DNA from: Gymnopus androsaceus JB14
Taxonomy: Eukaryota; Basidiomycota; Agaricomycetes; Agaricales; Omphalotaceae
DNA length: 64,000 bases
Assembly: GCA_009733575.1 (NCBI GenBank)
Contig: ML769583.1
Span: 1 to 64,000, forward strand
Reading direction: 5' to 3'
Position 1 is the stretch's first letter. The number at the start of each line of letters is the position of its first letter. Shown here one piece after another: positions 11,955 through 23,841 of the stretch. Position numbers and translations under genes: made by a program. Below the pieces are notes generated by a model that did no database searches, was not told the origin of the DNA, and was given only the letters and a program-made list of their open reading frames with translations.

Positions 11955-14051
11955 CGAGCCGACAGTATTAAATTAGATATCAGCTCTAAGTAGTTTGTAG
12001 GAATCCGTAGTCTGGTAGCAGAGTCTCACTGGCATGTCAACACCAGAACTCATGTAAAAGAGGCACATTGCCCACATAGACTCACACTCAAAAGGATACA
12101 CTCTGAAGACAAGTAACTCAGGGAATTGTGGAAAGGATATGGACTTTGCAAAACAGGACAGAACTAATTCAAGTGGGCTGATGTCGAGATTGATATAATA
12201 GCCAAAGTGAACTTTGAGGCTTGACACTGAGGAAGCACTAATAATGTGTTCGGTGCTGAACAATGGAAAACGGCGTATGCCAAAAGAACAAAACAACAGA
12301 AGAAGGATTGACAAAGCCAAGAGAGCATACATAAGCCCTTGAGGTGACATGTATCAGGATCGGAAGGTGTATGTGTCTGCCAAGAAATGGAAGAAACAAT
12401 GTGTAATAGACAGAGGTTTGAGCTAGGAGAATAACACTGTACATTAGTTGGTGTTTTCCTGCACAAATATACTCCAGAAATATAGAAATATGGATATGGT
12501 TAGGAAGCTATGAGGACGGAGAATGACAATAGCAAGGAAGGAAAGAAGGATGTAATAAGCTACAACAAGAAACAGAACTATGATGGGATTAGTGAGCACG
12601 GTGCCAGGCATGCATCAGCTACATAGCAGTACACGTTGCCCAGGAAAGGACCAAAGGGGCATAACCCAGACAGAAATAGGGTGTAATACCCATAAGAAGC
12701 AGATGAACGGACATTAGGGTTGCAGATATATGCATATACAGATTATTTTATTATAATTTCCTCTTTTCTGAAACAAGTTGTACCATTTCTCCTGATTCTC
12801 AAAGCACTTTATTATTTAACCAGCATCTGGCTGAGAGTAGTATAAAAGCCTAGCTATATTTCCTTTGCAAAACAAGTTACCTTTGGACCTCATTTGTTGC
12901 TAGTGTGAATCCTCGTTGACGTAGCTACAGCTGCATCAGCAAAAATGCTCTGGGCCTGAGATAGCCTAGGTAGCCTGGGTGACCTGAGATTACCCTATAG
13001 ATCAACCTCAGGTAGCCTGGGTAACCTGGGTGACCAGGGCAACTCAGGTTAATGGAGACTACCCTCTAGGGTACCCTGAAGTCACCCCATAGGGCTAACC
13101 TGGGTGAACCTGAGGAAGCCTGAGGAAACCTGAGCAACCTGAGGCAACCTGAGACAGTCTGAAACTTGGTTTAATTTTATACAACCTAAAGAGCCTAAAT
13201 AACTTCGGGTTTTAAGCTATTAAATATATAGATGTTCTGTAATCAAAAGCAGACATTCCACTTGCTTGATAAATCATCTATAGATCAAAGTTGTAAGTAA
13301 TTGCGCGAAATAAGCGCTTAAATAAGCGCCGAACCGCGTGGGCGCCTGTGAACTGCGTACAATCAAAAACCTGTTGATGGGGTCAAATCATATTCATCAA
13401 GAGTATAACAGATTACCTCCTAAGCTTGCTACACTTAAACATGAGTCTGAATAACTTCAGTGAGCTGTTCCGAGATGTAAGTTAAGGTCAATGAGATATT
13501 AAGAAGCTTCTTCTAATAAGAATACATTAAGTGAGTCCAATAAGAACAATGAAATAGTATAAGTTGAGCAACATTGAGTGATAAGACTAAGTATAAAGGC
13601 AGGTGAATAATGAGATAACTAAGATGTTTTTTAGATACCACTACTTATGATAGGCACCCTCAGACTACCTCAGGTTGCTCAGGCTGCCTCAGGTTTACTC
13701 AGGTTCACTCAGGGTAGCTCAGGGTAGCTCAGGGTAGCTCAGGGTAGCTCAGGCTACCTCAGGTTGACATAGGTTACCTATAACCACCTGAAAAGGCCAA
13801 GGAAAAAGGGATAAACCTGGATGACCTGGGCAGCCTAGGTGACCTAGGCTTCCTAGGTAGCCTAGGCACCCAAAGGAAAGCCTTTGATAACCCAGGGCCC
13901 AGACCATTTTTGCTGATGTGAGACAGGAAAGATACCACTCCCTTGTGAACCAAAGTAATACTTTGTGTGGTACGGAAGAGAGTTGTTTATTGTGCCCAGC
14001 ATTAGAGACTTATAATCCTAATGACTGTGAAAAACCCAACTTAAACCAAGC
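11955..14051. repeat. Tandem segmental duplication, copy 2 (cleaner)
   Basis: Second copy of the duplication. On the minus strand 11973-12350 there is an open frame of about 125 codons with a hydrophobic N-terminus and ELVLSCFAKSISFPQFPELL. The same frame persists in the noisy copy at 9521-9937. I recognise no family and give the frame low weight as a gene. Confidence 0.7.
12934..13918. mobile_element. CATC family A non-autonomous DNA element
   Basis: 985 bp with terminal inverted repeats CATCAGCAAAAATG... and ...CATTTTTGCTGATG, flanked by a 2-bp duplication TG. The subterminal regions are packed with short imperfect copies of GGTAGCCTGAG/CTACCCTGAG, like transposase-binding repeats of CACTA-type elements. 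No transposase inside, so it depends on a helper. Confidence 0.8.
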
Positions 14052-14601
14052 CAAATTGTTGTTTAGTTTCAAGGAGTCTAGTGTGACCACCAAGAAATGA
14101 CCATCTGTTGCAACTGAGCTCAGGTGTACAGGAAGCAAACTGTCTGCTGTCCTCAGTGGTTTTGCCCTACTGTTGGGAATCACTTTGTTGAACCAAGCCA
14201 TATTGTTGGTGGTTCTTTTTGTTGTCATTGTTATATTGTTGCCCCTATCATTGCCCCGAATCTGTATAGATTGCTTAGAAAAGGAGATCCTATCCTTCAA
14301 TCTTCTACCAGCATCACTTTGAGAAACACCACTCACTTTTGAGAGACAGAGAGTATTTTCTTTGTGGAATCTTTGACAATGCACCCTTGCTATTTAAATT
14401 GATAGCCAAACCCCTGTGTTCCGGTTGCCTAGTGTAGATTTCTCTGCACTACTTGAACCAATGGATGCACAGCTCGTTACCGGTGTCCTTGTCAACAGCT
14501 TGGTGAGATGGTAAGTAGCCATAAGAGCAGTGATAGCAATCCATGCAGAGTTGAACACCAACTAGTGGCCAGGGTGGATTCTACAAACATCATTAGTAAA
14601 A

Positions 14602-15214
14602 CATCAGCAAAACCTGGGAGATGGTCATAGGAGCCATAGCAGGTCATAGCAGCCATAGTCCTGCACAGAACTATGAACTGCTATGGGTTCCTATAGCTTG
14701 CTATGAGTTTCTACAGGATCACAAAGCTGTTAACCCATTTCAGCATCAGTGTCGCTGCTTGACAGCTGTCATTTTATCCTGCCAACACTATATAATGCAT
14801 CATCATAACTTGGACTTTGATGATCTCTTTTTTTTTCCCCAAGTGAATCCTGAGCCACTTTGATTTGGACTAAGTATGTAGTTGCATTCAAGCAATGTCT
14901 CATCATCACCTATAATATATTATGCTAGTGTTATTACAGATATGTAGTTGTCTTAGTAGTTACTAGTTTTGCTCTTCTACAGCAATATAATGTGATTTTA
15001 TGATTATTTTCATCCATTTTTGGTCTTGCAAAGTGCAACAAAGCAATTCAAAAGATTAATATATTTGCATTGAATAAAGCCATTCCACGATCAAACGCCT
15101 TGAAACCAGTGCATTCCATAGCAACCCATAGCAATCCATAGTCTGAACAGAGGGGGTACCTTGCTATTGCTGCTATGAGTGAGTTCTGTGCAGCACACCC
15201 AGGTTTTGCTGATG
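14602..15214. mobile_element. CATC family B non-autonomous DNA element
   Basis: 613 bp, ends CATCAGCAAAACCTGGG / CCCAGGTTTTGCTGATG, flanked by a 2-bp duplication AA. Subterminal repeats of CATAGCAGCCATAG and its complement. A full-length relative lies at 62427-63116 and a one-ended one near 18790-19457. Non-coding. Confidence 0.8.
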
Positions 15215-15240
15215 AAGCCTAGCTGCTTGAAAGTATAGAC

Positions 15241-15566
15241 TCACTGCCTATCAAATCCAAAAGCGTATAAACTAGGATTGGGAGCAAGTTCCTTTCTGTC
15301 TTTTGGCAAGAAGCACTCGGGGTCAAAGGTGAAAGGATCAGAGTAGGCTTTGGGGTCATGGAGGATTTTCCTGCAAGATTCAACGGTCGGAGTTGTCTGC
15401 CAAAAGAACAGGAAAAAACCTACCAAGTGTTCCCAACAACTGTCAATCCTGATTTTGAAGATTAGTATTCATGCTGGTTACAAAAGCACTTGCCGGATTC
15501 ACCTCCCGGGATGAGATAGCCATCATGGATATTGTTGCTCATACTCCTGTGAGGCAAAGCTACAAG
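15241..15566 (-). pseudogene. Cytochrome P450 relic
   Basis: Two adjoining pieces of a fungal P450. Upstream on the minus strand is ALPHRSMSNNIHDGYLIPGG, matching the LPH..M.dDvY.GY.IP.G block. It is followed by DPKAYSDPFTFDPECFLPKD and APNPSLYAFGFDR, the region just before the haem-binding loop. The haem cysteine itself is missing: the frame stops just after FGFDRQ. The two pieces are joined by a stretch with stops. An intact enzyme would be about 500 residues, so only about a fifth remains. A family B element ends 26 bp from the break. Confidence 0.75.
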
Positions 15567-15669
15567 TTGTGAGGTCGAGTCAGTCAGAATTTTGAATCAT
15601 CAAGCTTTGAAATGTACACAAAAGCAGGACAGGGTTCCAGCGCAAGCTTTCTGTTAGGATGTGTCGCGT

Positions 15670-16774
15670 CATCAGCAAAAATGGTCTGGGCCCTGGGTTA
15701 TCAAAGGCTTTCCTTTGGGTGCCTAGGCTACCTAGGAAGCCTAGGTCACCTAGGCTGCCCAGGTCATCCAGGTTTATCCCTTTTTCCTTGGCCTTTTCAG
15801 GTGGTTATAGGTAACCTATGTCAACCTGAGGTAGCCTGAGCTACCCTGAGGTAGCCTGAGCTACCCTGAGGTAGCCTGAGCTACCCTGAGGTAGCCTGAG
15901 CTACCCTGAGGTAGCCTGAGCTACCCTGAGGTAGCCTGAGCTACCCTGAGGTAGCCTGAGCTACCCTGAGCTACCCTGAGCTACCCTGAGCTACCCTGAG
16001 TGAACCTGAGTAAACCTGAGGCAGCCTGAGCAACCTGAGGTAGTCTGAGGGTGCCTATCATAAGTAGTGGTATCTAAAAAACATCTTAGTTATCTCATTA
16101 TTCACCTGCCTTTATACTTAGTCTTATCACTCAATGTTGCTCAACTTATACTATTTCATTGTTCTTATTGGACTCACTTAATGTATTCTTATTAGAAGAA
16201 GCTTCTTAATATCTCATTGACCTTAACTTACATCTCGGAACAGCTCACTGAAGTTATTCAGACTCATGTTTAAGTGTAGCAAGCTTAGGAGGTAATCTGT
16301 TATACTCTTGATGAATATGATTTGACCCCATCAACAGGTTTTTGATTGTACGCAGTTCACAGGCGCCCACGCGGTTCGGCGCTTATTTAAGCGCTTATTT
16401 CGCGCAATTACTTACAACTTTGATCTATAGATGATTTATCAAGCAAGTGGAATGTCTGCTTTTGATTACAGAACATCTATATATTTAATAGCTTAAAACC
16501 CGAAATTATTTAGGCTCTTTAGGTTGTATAAAATTAAACCAAGTTTCAGACTGTCTCAGGTTGCCTCAGGTTGCTCAGGTTTCCTCAGGCTTCCTCAGGT
16601 TCACCCAGGTTAGCCCTATGGGGTGACTTCAGGGTACCCTAGAGGGTAGTCTCCATTAACCTGAGTTGCCCTGGTCACCCAGGTTGCCCAGGCTACCTGA
16701 GGTTGATCTATAGGGTAATCTCAGGTCACCCAGGCTACTTAGGCTATCTCAGGCCCAGAGCATTTTTGCTGATG
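15670..16774. mobile_element. CATC family A element, inverted, with expanded repeat
   Basis: 1105 bp, same family as 12934-13918 but in the opposite orientation, ends CATCAGCAAAAATGG / CATTTTTGCTGATG. Flanks read CGT on both sides, so the duplication may be 3 bp or altered here. The interior is nearly identical to the copy at 25179-26143 except for an enlarged tandem array. Confidence 0.8.
15831..16000. repeat. 20-bp tandem repeat inside family A element
   Basis: Seven head-to-tail units of gtagcctgagctaccctgag (15831-15970) followed by three more ctaccctgag half units. The copy at 25179 has only one gtagcctgag with two ctaccctgag, and the copy at 12934 has one and four, so copy number varies between otherwise similar elements. 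Confidence 0.9.
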
Positions 16775-18528
16775 CGTTTGCTTCTCGAAAATTGAGAAAC
16801 GGGATTGTTGAACCGTTTTAACAGTTTGGAGGGAGTTTGATTGGATTCGGAACAAGCGCTAACGGAAAACCGCTGGGCAGATATGTGCAAGTAGACCACA
16901 AAGGTGTGTTTAAGATGCTTTAAGAGATGGGAGAGTATGGTGAGCTTTATGATAATGATAATTATTATAGGTGTTTAATAGGAGCGGGTGAGCTCAACTA
17001 TGGTTTGTAGTAGGCTGGTTAAAAGGTTCAAGCTTAGATTTAAAGCTTAAATTGGGTGCAAACGGAGTTCGAGGTTTTAACGTTAAATAGTTAAAAGGGT
17101 TTGGTGAGGATAAGAGAGAGGAGAGAGAGAGAGAGAGAGAAGAAAACCAATGTAATTGCAAAATAACTGATCTGGGGACCTTACAGGCAAGGTCCCCAGC
17201 TTATATAGTGTATCGGACAGTAAATAATATATCCCAAACAATCTTGTTGACCTGCGTAGGCGTAGTCGCGCAGTGGAACAAGCTGCGCAACCTGTGCTTA
17301 CGACTGTCTCTCAAAAAAGGGAATAGTGCGACATGTCGTTCAGGAGGATCGACACATCGCAATAACCGTAATGTATGAAAATAAACGTACGCAAGAGTCA
17401 ATAGTAAACCGTAAAGTGAGATGTCCGTAGAATAAACGATGGGCGATAGTGGGCAGTCGTGATAGAGGAGTTTAATGAAGTGACCGGGGTATTCGAGAGC
17501 AATAGTTCAAAGGAATAACAACTAGTAGGGTGGCGATGGCAATGATGACAACGACTCAAGTCGTTGTGAAAAGGAGCTCGTTCTTGGTGTATCTGTTCGC
17601 GTATAGGAGTGAATGACAAAACGAGACATTAAGCAGTCAGCCCATAGTCGCGGCTGTGGCTTGACAACAGTTGTATTTACCCCAAAGGAGGGTAACGTCG
17701 CCGTTGAAGTCCTTCAAATGAGAGGCGTCTCTGCTAGATGTTGTGGGAGGAGTTATTTGTCTGAGGATCGTAGTTGACCGAGATTCAAAAAGAGGAATAA
17801 ATGAAGAATATTGTCGAGGGAATTATCGGAGGAAATGCTGGGGAATTCCGCGTAGTAATGTTGTTAGGACATTTTGGGCTAGCGGTTGGGGTTGAACGAC
17901 CGAGAACATCGGAATTTGGAGGATGGGAAGGGGGATCATGGAGGTACGAGAGAAAGAGTCATAATTTGGGTGGTGCCGTTAACTGGCAGGCTATTTGCCG
18001 TCGGTTATTCGGGGCGTACCCCATGCACACGGCCTGGCTTTGTTTGGACTCGTTAGGAAGCGCAACACTTCCTAACACTTTCTTTCAACATGGCTTCAAG
18101 GTAGGGCAGATTGTCCCAGTCTTCAAAGTCTGGGAGCTGAGTTTTTCCAATGACTCAACCTATTTCTTCCTGTGCCTTGGTCTAGACCTCAGGATGGAGA
18201 AGCAAACAGTTCATTCTATGTATCTCTAGGCAGTAGGGAATTTTTCCAGATGCACTGTTTGTCTTCAATGTCCCATCACCTGTTGCATGTGTCTTTGTTG
18301 TTCAATATATGAGATGTTAAAGCACAATGGGCCTTGGGATCAGTAGTTTTGACCAACAGAGGTAAAGGTGTGGGTTTACTTCCCAATGCAGCAGCAGTGG
18401 CTGCAGATGCAGATGCAGTTCTGCATGTTCCTGGTGCAGTAGGTCATGATTGTGACATCAACCAAAGTAATTTCAAAGATAAATGCATCAGAGTTTAAGG
18501 TAGGGCCCATAACCTGTAGAAGTTTGAC
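16775..18528. other. Unassigned stretch with GA microsatellite and hairpin
   Basis: No recognisable gene. Contains a (GA)n run at about 17111-17143 and a perfect 11-bp stem hairpin at 17172-17199 (ctggggacctt, 6-nt loop). An open frame of 142 codons lies at 17801-18229 on the plus strand but has no family resemblance I can name. Possibly an LTR-element relic; that is a guess. Confidence 0.4.
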
Positions 18529-18530
18529 TA

Positions 18531-18771
18531 CTGTATTGATACAACCGTATGTTCCCAGGGTGTTATGTGTTACGGTGGAGGCAAAAGTTGGCATTACGGA
18601 AAAATTTTAATGCTTTTTTTGGGTGTATTTTGGAGAATTTTTTGACTTTAGTGTTACGATTTCACTAAATTTGAGGTTCCCGGAGTGGAGTTATGCATTA
18701 CAATGCACAAAATGGCGAAGTTCCCAGGGCCGGCATTACGGTTACGGGAACTTACGGTTGTATCAATACAG
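18531..18771. mobile_element. TA-flanked MITE of the CCGTA group
   Basis: Terminal repeats CTGTATTGATACAACCGTA at both ends in inverted orientation, with TA on each side (18529-18530, 18772-18773). The interior repeats ttacgg/ccgtaa motifs, resembling the MITEs at about 51166, 54306 and 61272. Confidence 0.7.
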
Positions 18772-18789
18772 TATAGAGGGGTGCCTGCC

Positions 18790-19457
18790 CAGCAGCAAGG
18801 CAAGTCAACAGCTAAGTGCACACTGGCACTGTAACAATCACACAGATTGATGGGAGGCGAGGAGCTTGTTATTGTACAGGCTATTGTACCTAGATTGCTA
18901 TGGATTCACTGGAATGTCAAGACTTGATGTCAGTTGTCATTCCATTCAATACTAAATATATTAATTGTTTAAATTGTTTGGAGAATCATAAAATCAAACC
19001 ATGGCAAAATGAAATCATTTACTGTATGTCTTCATGTTCATAGTAGTACTAGGACAATGATAATGTATTGAAACTATGTAGCCATAAGTCATATAACAAG
19101 ACCATACTACTTTGTAAGTGGTAACCCTTTTGTGCACGCAGTAAATAAAGACTTCAAAACTGAAGAATTTAATGAGACATACTGTGAATACTATCCAATG
19201 AGCTTAGGTAACTGAGGATTGAGACAGAGTTGAAGTTCCAATGCAGATGATTCCGCATTTCTTATATACTGTTGGTGGGAGAGAATGACAAGTGTCAAGC
19301 AGCTGTCAGATGGCTGTCAAACAGCAATACAAGTCAGTGATCCCACAGAACCTCTTAGCAGGCAACAGAAGGCCATAGCAGCCATAGTTCTTGACAGAAC
19401 TATGGTTGCTATGGCCTGCTATGCTCTGCTACGACCATTATCCATGTTTTGCTGATG
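18790..19457. mobile_element. CATC family B element, left end degraded
   Basis: The right terminus ..CCATGTTTTGCTGATG at 19457 and the interior (ctatggatt...actaaatatatta, agcagccatag) match the family B copies. No convincing CATCAGC left end is present, so the start coordinate is approximate. Confidence 0.5.
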
Positions 19458-19474
19458 TACAGTCCTAAGAGCCC

Positions 19475-20055
19475 CAGACACAGATCTTGTATACAAAAAT
19501 GATTACAATTATAGGTTTTACTTTATTCTACAAATTATTACAGTTGTAAGTACCATCAATTAATATTATTCACTAGTAATGTATTTGGTGCACAAACTTT
19601 GGGCCTGCCTCCACTTCCCTACCCTCCCTTGCTGTGCTCAGGGGTCCCCCAGGCCAGGAAGTTGTCAGCAGGCACTCTAAAGCCTTGTTTGCATTTATTT
19701 TACCCCAACCCCTAACCCAGCATCTTTGGCAATGCCGGACTAGCTCTCTTATGTTAGGGTTCACCCTTTGGGCAAACCCTAATGAGAGCTAGCCACAGCA
19801 TTGCATAAAATAAAAAATAAAAAAACACTTAATTGTACACATCAATGATTCAAATGCTCATAGACAGGTATGTAATTCATCACACATGTCTAATTTGGTG
19901 GCTGAGAATACCGCTCTGCCACCAGGCACATGTAAACTTCATAATGTAAACATCACTATTGTTAGGCTGTATTTAGGTGTATTACAACTGTAGTAATTTG
20001 TAGAATAAGTTAAAACTGACAATTGTAATCATTTGTCAACAAGACTGGTGTCGTA
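19475..20055. mobile_element. Foldback/TIR element with about 70-bp inverted repeats
   Basis: The left arm (about 19475-19553, with TGATTACAATT, TTATTCTACAAATTA and ACAGTTGTAA) recurs inverted at about 19979-20055. The arms are roughly 85 percent alike by eye. The interior is non-coding. Superfamily not determined. Confidence 0.6.
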
Positions 20056-21913
20056 GGTTGGTCCTAAGGTAACAATGTCATACTATGCATACAAGGCAGG
20101 TAGCTACTGCATGAATGTCAGTGGCAACTGTGCATATGGTTAAGTGGATACTGCGAAGATAGTAGATGGAGCGCATAGGATAGTGTTACAGATACAAGTG
20201 GATACTATGAGAAAGTTTTCCATTGATAGTACAAGTTATATTTACATTTGATCTTCCAACAACATTCAGGGACACCCTAGGGATATTCAAAGGCACTTCA
20301 GGGATAATTTCTATGCTAGGATTTGGGAGGGTGTCTCTGGGGAGCCAGTGGTGCCTAGTGTTGCTCATGAGTCATGGGTATCACCATGGGTAGCCTGGAG
20401 GCATACTGTACCTGGAACTATCAATACCATACCCATCTGGGTATGGGTACAATACCATACACTTTGTATTGTGGTCTAATGACACCCATTATAACCAACA
20501 ATGGTTCCAGTACTACTGCAGAATCACGACAGGTCCCAGGCCTGGTTGGGACTCAGGTTGGGATGGGTTCAGCTTTGCCAACCCAAGTCTCCACCCATAA
20601 AACCCAAATATAGGAAAGTTACTTCAAAATTCAAAACTATCAAGATATCAGAACCCTTTTTATACTTACTTTGTACTGTAATTAGCATATTATGGCTTGA
20701 ATTAATACTAATGTAAGTGCTATGGTTTGGAGATACAATACAGTATAATTTGTTTGCCGTATATCCAGCAAAGTGTAAATTGCACTTGTAAACAATTTGC
20801 TCTGAAAAGCTGCATAATTGCATATTGGTACAAATTCAAGTGGTTAAATATACAGTTCAATAACAGTTTGATAACAGTTCAAAATAGAATTTATTTACTA
20901 CACCAAGAATTAAAGTCTGCTACAGGGGCTGGTATAAATATGATCCATAAAAATATGCAAAATGTCAAAAACACTTAAAAACAGCTCTGGGATGGCCATG
21001 AGAGGCCCTGTTATAACAGGGCCTATAGCTTTTAGCATAACCCTAGTGTAACCATTATGCCAGGTGACGCCATGTGATGCTAATGTGATGCTAAATATTT
21101 AGCATCCTCCTGGCGTCAACCTTAAATAGGCATTTAACAACCTGCATGCAACACTTGTCTATCTGCTCACTTCCAAACAATGAACTTTCCAATATTTCAA
21201 TAAGTATTAATCACTACTCATTAGGTGGAAATTCAAGTGACAAGACTGTAGTATCATGATGTACATACTTACTGCAGTAATTTCTTGGAAGCTTTGTGAC
21301 TCAGAGGCAACTCGGAAGACTCGGAATAACTTTTGGATAACTGGATGCAAATCATGCAATTAGCTGGACTTGGATAGCTCAGTACACCTTGATGTATTGG
21401 TAAACCATAAACTAGTGAAGTAGTACAGTATCTGATAATTGTAGTCAAGTGTGGTAGTACTAAATCAATGAGAAGTCATGCTGAAGTGACTTTGAATTTA
21501 ATAAAATCCATGCTGGGGTGACACCAGATTTAACAAAAGCTACACTTGGGTCATGCAAAATTCAATGAAGTTAATGCTAGTGTAATATAAGTAGTGCCTG
21601 GGTTACACTAAATTTAGCAAAATTTACACTTGAGTGATGCAAAATGTAATAAAACTAGTGTTTGGGTTACGCTAAATTTAGCAAAAGTCTAGTCTCCTAT
21701 AAGCAGACTTGAATATACACTGACGATCCGTTGGATGTGTGTATATAGAGTTTGCAAGTTCTCATGCGGGTCATCAGCCGCAGCTAAAAGTATTAGTAAT
21801 GCTTGTTGTACAGCCACATCAACACATCTTTGCTCTACATCCACAACGTGCTCCTGCACTTATTTTCTGTGTCTTTTGAATAAAACTTTGTTATCTCACC
21901 TTCGAATATCCTA
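20056..21913. other. Non-coding stretch with palindromes and a degenerate array
   Basis: No gene seen. Two perfect palindromes: aggccctgttataacaggg.. (22 bp, 21003-21024) and gatgctaaatatttagcatc (20 bp, 21087-21106). At about 21479-21690 an irregular array repeats gggttacactaaatttagca-like segments separated by 64-85 bp. Confidence 0.5.
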
Positions 21914-22417
21914 ATGCATGTTTCTCCCCACAAAAATCAGTCATTACCACCAACCCTTGGGCTCAGCACACCTATTTCAGTGCCAGTAGCGCTAGATCTC
22001 ACTCTAGCAGCTGAACAAATTCCGAGAGGTGCAGGGACATCTGGAATAGGGAACAATGAGATAAGAGGAAGGTTTAAGCCATCAGCTGCACAGTTAGCAA
22101 GCATGTTACCAGCTCAAAAGCATCCAGGTCCGTGTATTCAAAAACACCTGCCATTGGTCATTCCCAAGGTTCCATCCACACCCTTGAATGCCTCCAATTA
22201 CACTCCTTCGATGCCACGTAATCCTTCCACTCCATTGCTTCCATTGGTGATGCTCCCGAGTCCAATAACACCCTCTTTTGATTCTGGCATTGCTGAGGTT
22301 ATTCAACCTATGAATAACAAGATGATACTTTGGCGAAAGAAGGTCGAGTTGGAAATGAGAATCCACTCCCATTCATGCAAATGTTCCAGATTGACACACA
22401 AGGTGATATTGGCCTGA
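21914..22417 (+). other. Unrecognised open frame, proline/serine-rich, 167 codons
   Basis: ATG-started frame with long proline/serine-rich, low-complexity middle (for example NPSTPLLPLVMLPSPITPS) and a more charged end (KKVELEMRI). It sits just 3' of a decayed helicase fragment on the opposite strand and among repeats. I recognise no domain; it could be a captured exon or chance. Confidence 0.3.
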
Positions 22418-22523
22418 AGTGATTTCTTTGACAAGGTCAATGCTGACTCTTCGCTTCATAGAGACATTCTCAGAGGTATAAGCAAAGGCAGTGAGTCCTA
22501 AATCCTCTCTGAGTCACTTGACC

Positions 22524-22889
22524 TTATAATGAAACAATTAGTCCAGAAAGAGAATGAAAATTAAGTACATGCACTATATTATTTACCAGACCTTTCATTG
22601 GCATTACCACAACTCCAATTGGATCCAAACAAATAGGAACATCAAACATGGGATACAAGGCCACATTCTGAGAGATTTGGAGCTGCACAAGGACTGGAAT
22701 ACCAAAAAGCACAGACTTCCCACCGCCCGTTGCATTGATAGCAAAGACATCCTCAAGATTGAGGATTTTTGGGATACAGATGCGCTGAAGCTCATGCAGA
22801 CCATCCTTCCATTTTGAGACATGCTTCTTCACAATAGAGTTTATAATTTTGACACCTTCATTTGATGTGAATGAGACTTGAGATGACAT
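22524..22889 (-). pseudogene. RecQ-like DEAD-box helicase relic (N-terminal piece)
   Basis: 121 codons starting MSSQVSFTSNEG. Contains a Q-motif-like region (LHELQRICIPKIL), Walker A INATGGGKSVLF, and the motif Ia region VVVMPMKGLVNNIV. This order matches the agaricomycete RecQ-like ATP-dependent helicases. A full protein would be many times longer. Motif II onward is absent and the frame ends right after VSL, so this is a fragment. Confidence 0.7.
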
Positions 22890-23440
22890 TTGGAAGTAAA
22901 GAATTACAAAAGGTAACTGTGGCGCTCTGCAGCTATACAGAAACTCACAGACCGTGGTGGCTGTACCTCGACCATTACTAATAGATCAACCTGTGGCTGA
23001 ACTGGGTCAGCGCTAGGGATCTGCACTGTGACCATATTGTATGGTTGATGGTTACAGTTTATGGGTATCTGTACCAGTCCCGTACATGATTCTGGGGAGT
23101 AGTCATATGATATGGGTTGCATACACCCATATTTGAGCAAATTTGTATTGGAACCAGGAGTTGGTCCAAACCGCTTGCATCATTGATGCATGTGGCAATG
23201 TGGCACTGTTGCGCTTTACCAGTCTTGTTGCAGGCAAGTCCTAGTCCTCCTCCTCTTGTCCTCTTCACACTCCTGTATCTGATCTCATCTGGAGTAGCTG
23301 GGACCTATGTACTTACTCCCAATGAAGTTTCCCAATCATTTCCAGTACTTGCTGGCTTCTGCAGCAATGTGAGCTACCATTGCATCAGGCTATACTCAGC
23401 CTATAAAGTATAGCCAGAGAGTCCACAGCCTGGGTGATAG
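22890..23440. other. Non-coding gap before copia A
   Basis: No gene or clear repeat recognised between the helicase relic and the copia A 5' LTR. Confidence 0.4.
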
Positions 23441-23783
23441 TGTTGGAATATCAAAGGTAAATATATCTTATCGAACTATACATGGAATGCTTTCTCGTAG
23501 TCTCCACTTGTTTGTATCACCATCCCATGCACTCCACTACTATTGTCTCGCAGACTCCACTTGCTCTCTCGCAGTACCCACTTTACTGTATGGACAGTAG
23601 CCACACATATTCACGCAGTAGCCACCTACCCGATATATTGTTTGTACATAGGACTGTATATAAAGCCTAGTACCATACCCTGTAATAACACTGTTGTCCC
23701 CCATCAATCTGTGTGATCGCTACTACTAAAGTCCTGTGTGGACTTACTGCTGCTACTTCCTATTCAGGAACGTAACTCTAATA
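23441..23783 (+). repeat. Copia A 5' LTR
   Basis: 343 bp starting TGTTGGAATATC and ending CTCTAATA (CTCTAACA in copia B). The sequence tataaa at about 23661 is a plausible TATA box for the LTR promoter. Confidence 0.9.
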
Positions 23784-23798
23784 GGTTATGGGCCCCGG
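23784..23798 (+). other. Primer binding site, half-tRNA initiator Met type
   Basis: ggttatgggccccgg abuts the LTR. Its complement contains GGGCCCATAACC, the anticodon arm of eukaryotic initiator tRNA-Met, the primer mode known for copia-type elements. The same site is at 44195-44209. Confidence 0.7.
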
Positions 23799-23841
23799 CT
23801 TTAACCATTGACGCATCTATTTGTGGACATAACCTTTGTTG

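Noticed and set aside
15831..16000. Regular short repeats as a CRISPR-like array
   Set aside because: Units are contiguous without unique spacers, lie inside a eukaryotic transposon and vary between copies; the window is fungal.
17172..17199. Perfect hairpin as a transcription terminator
   Set aside because: Rho-independent terminators are not expected in a fungal nucleus, no T tract follows, and no gene ends there.
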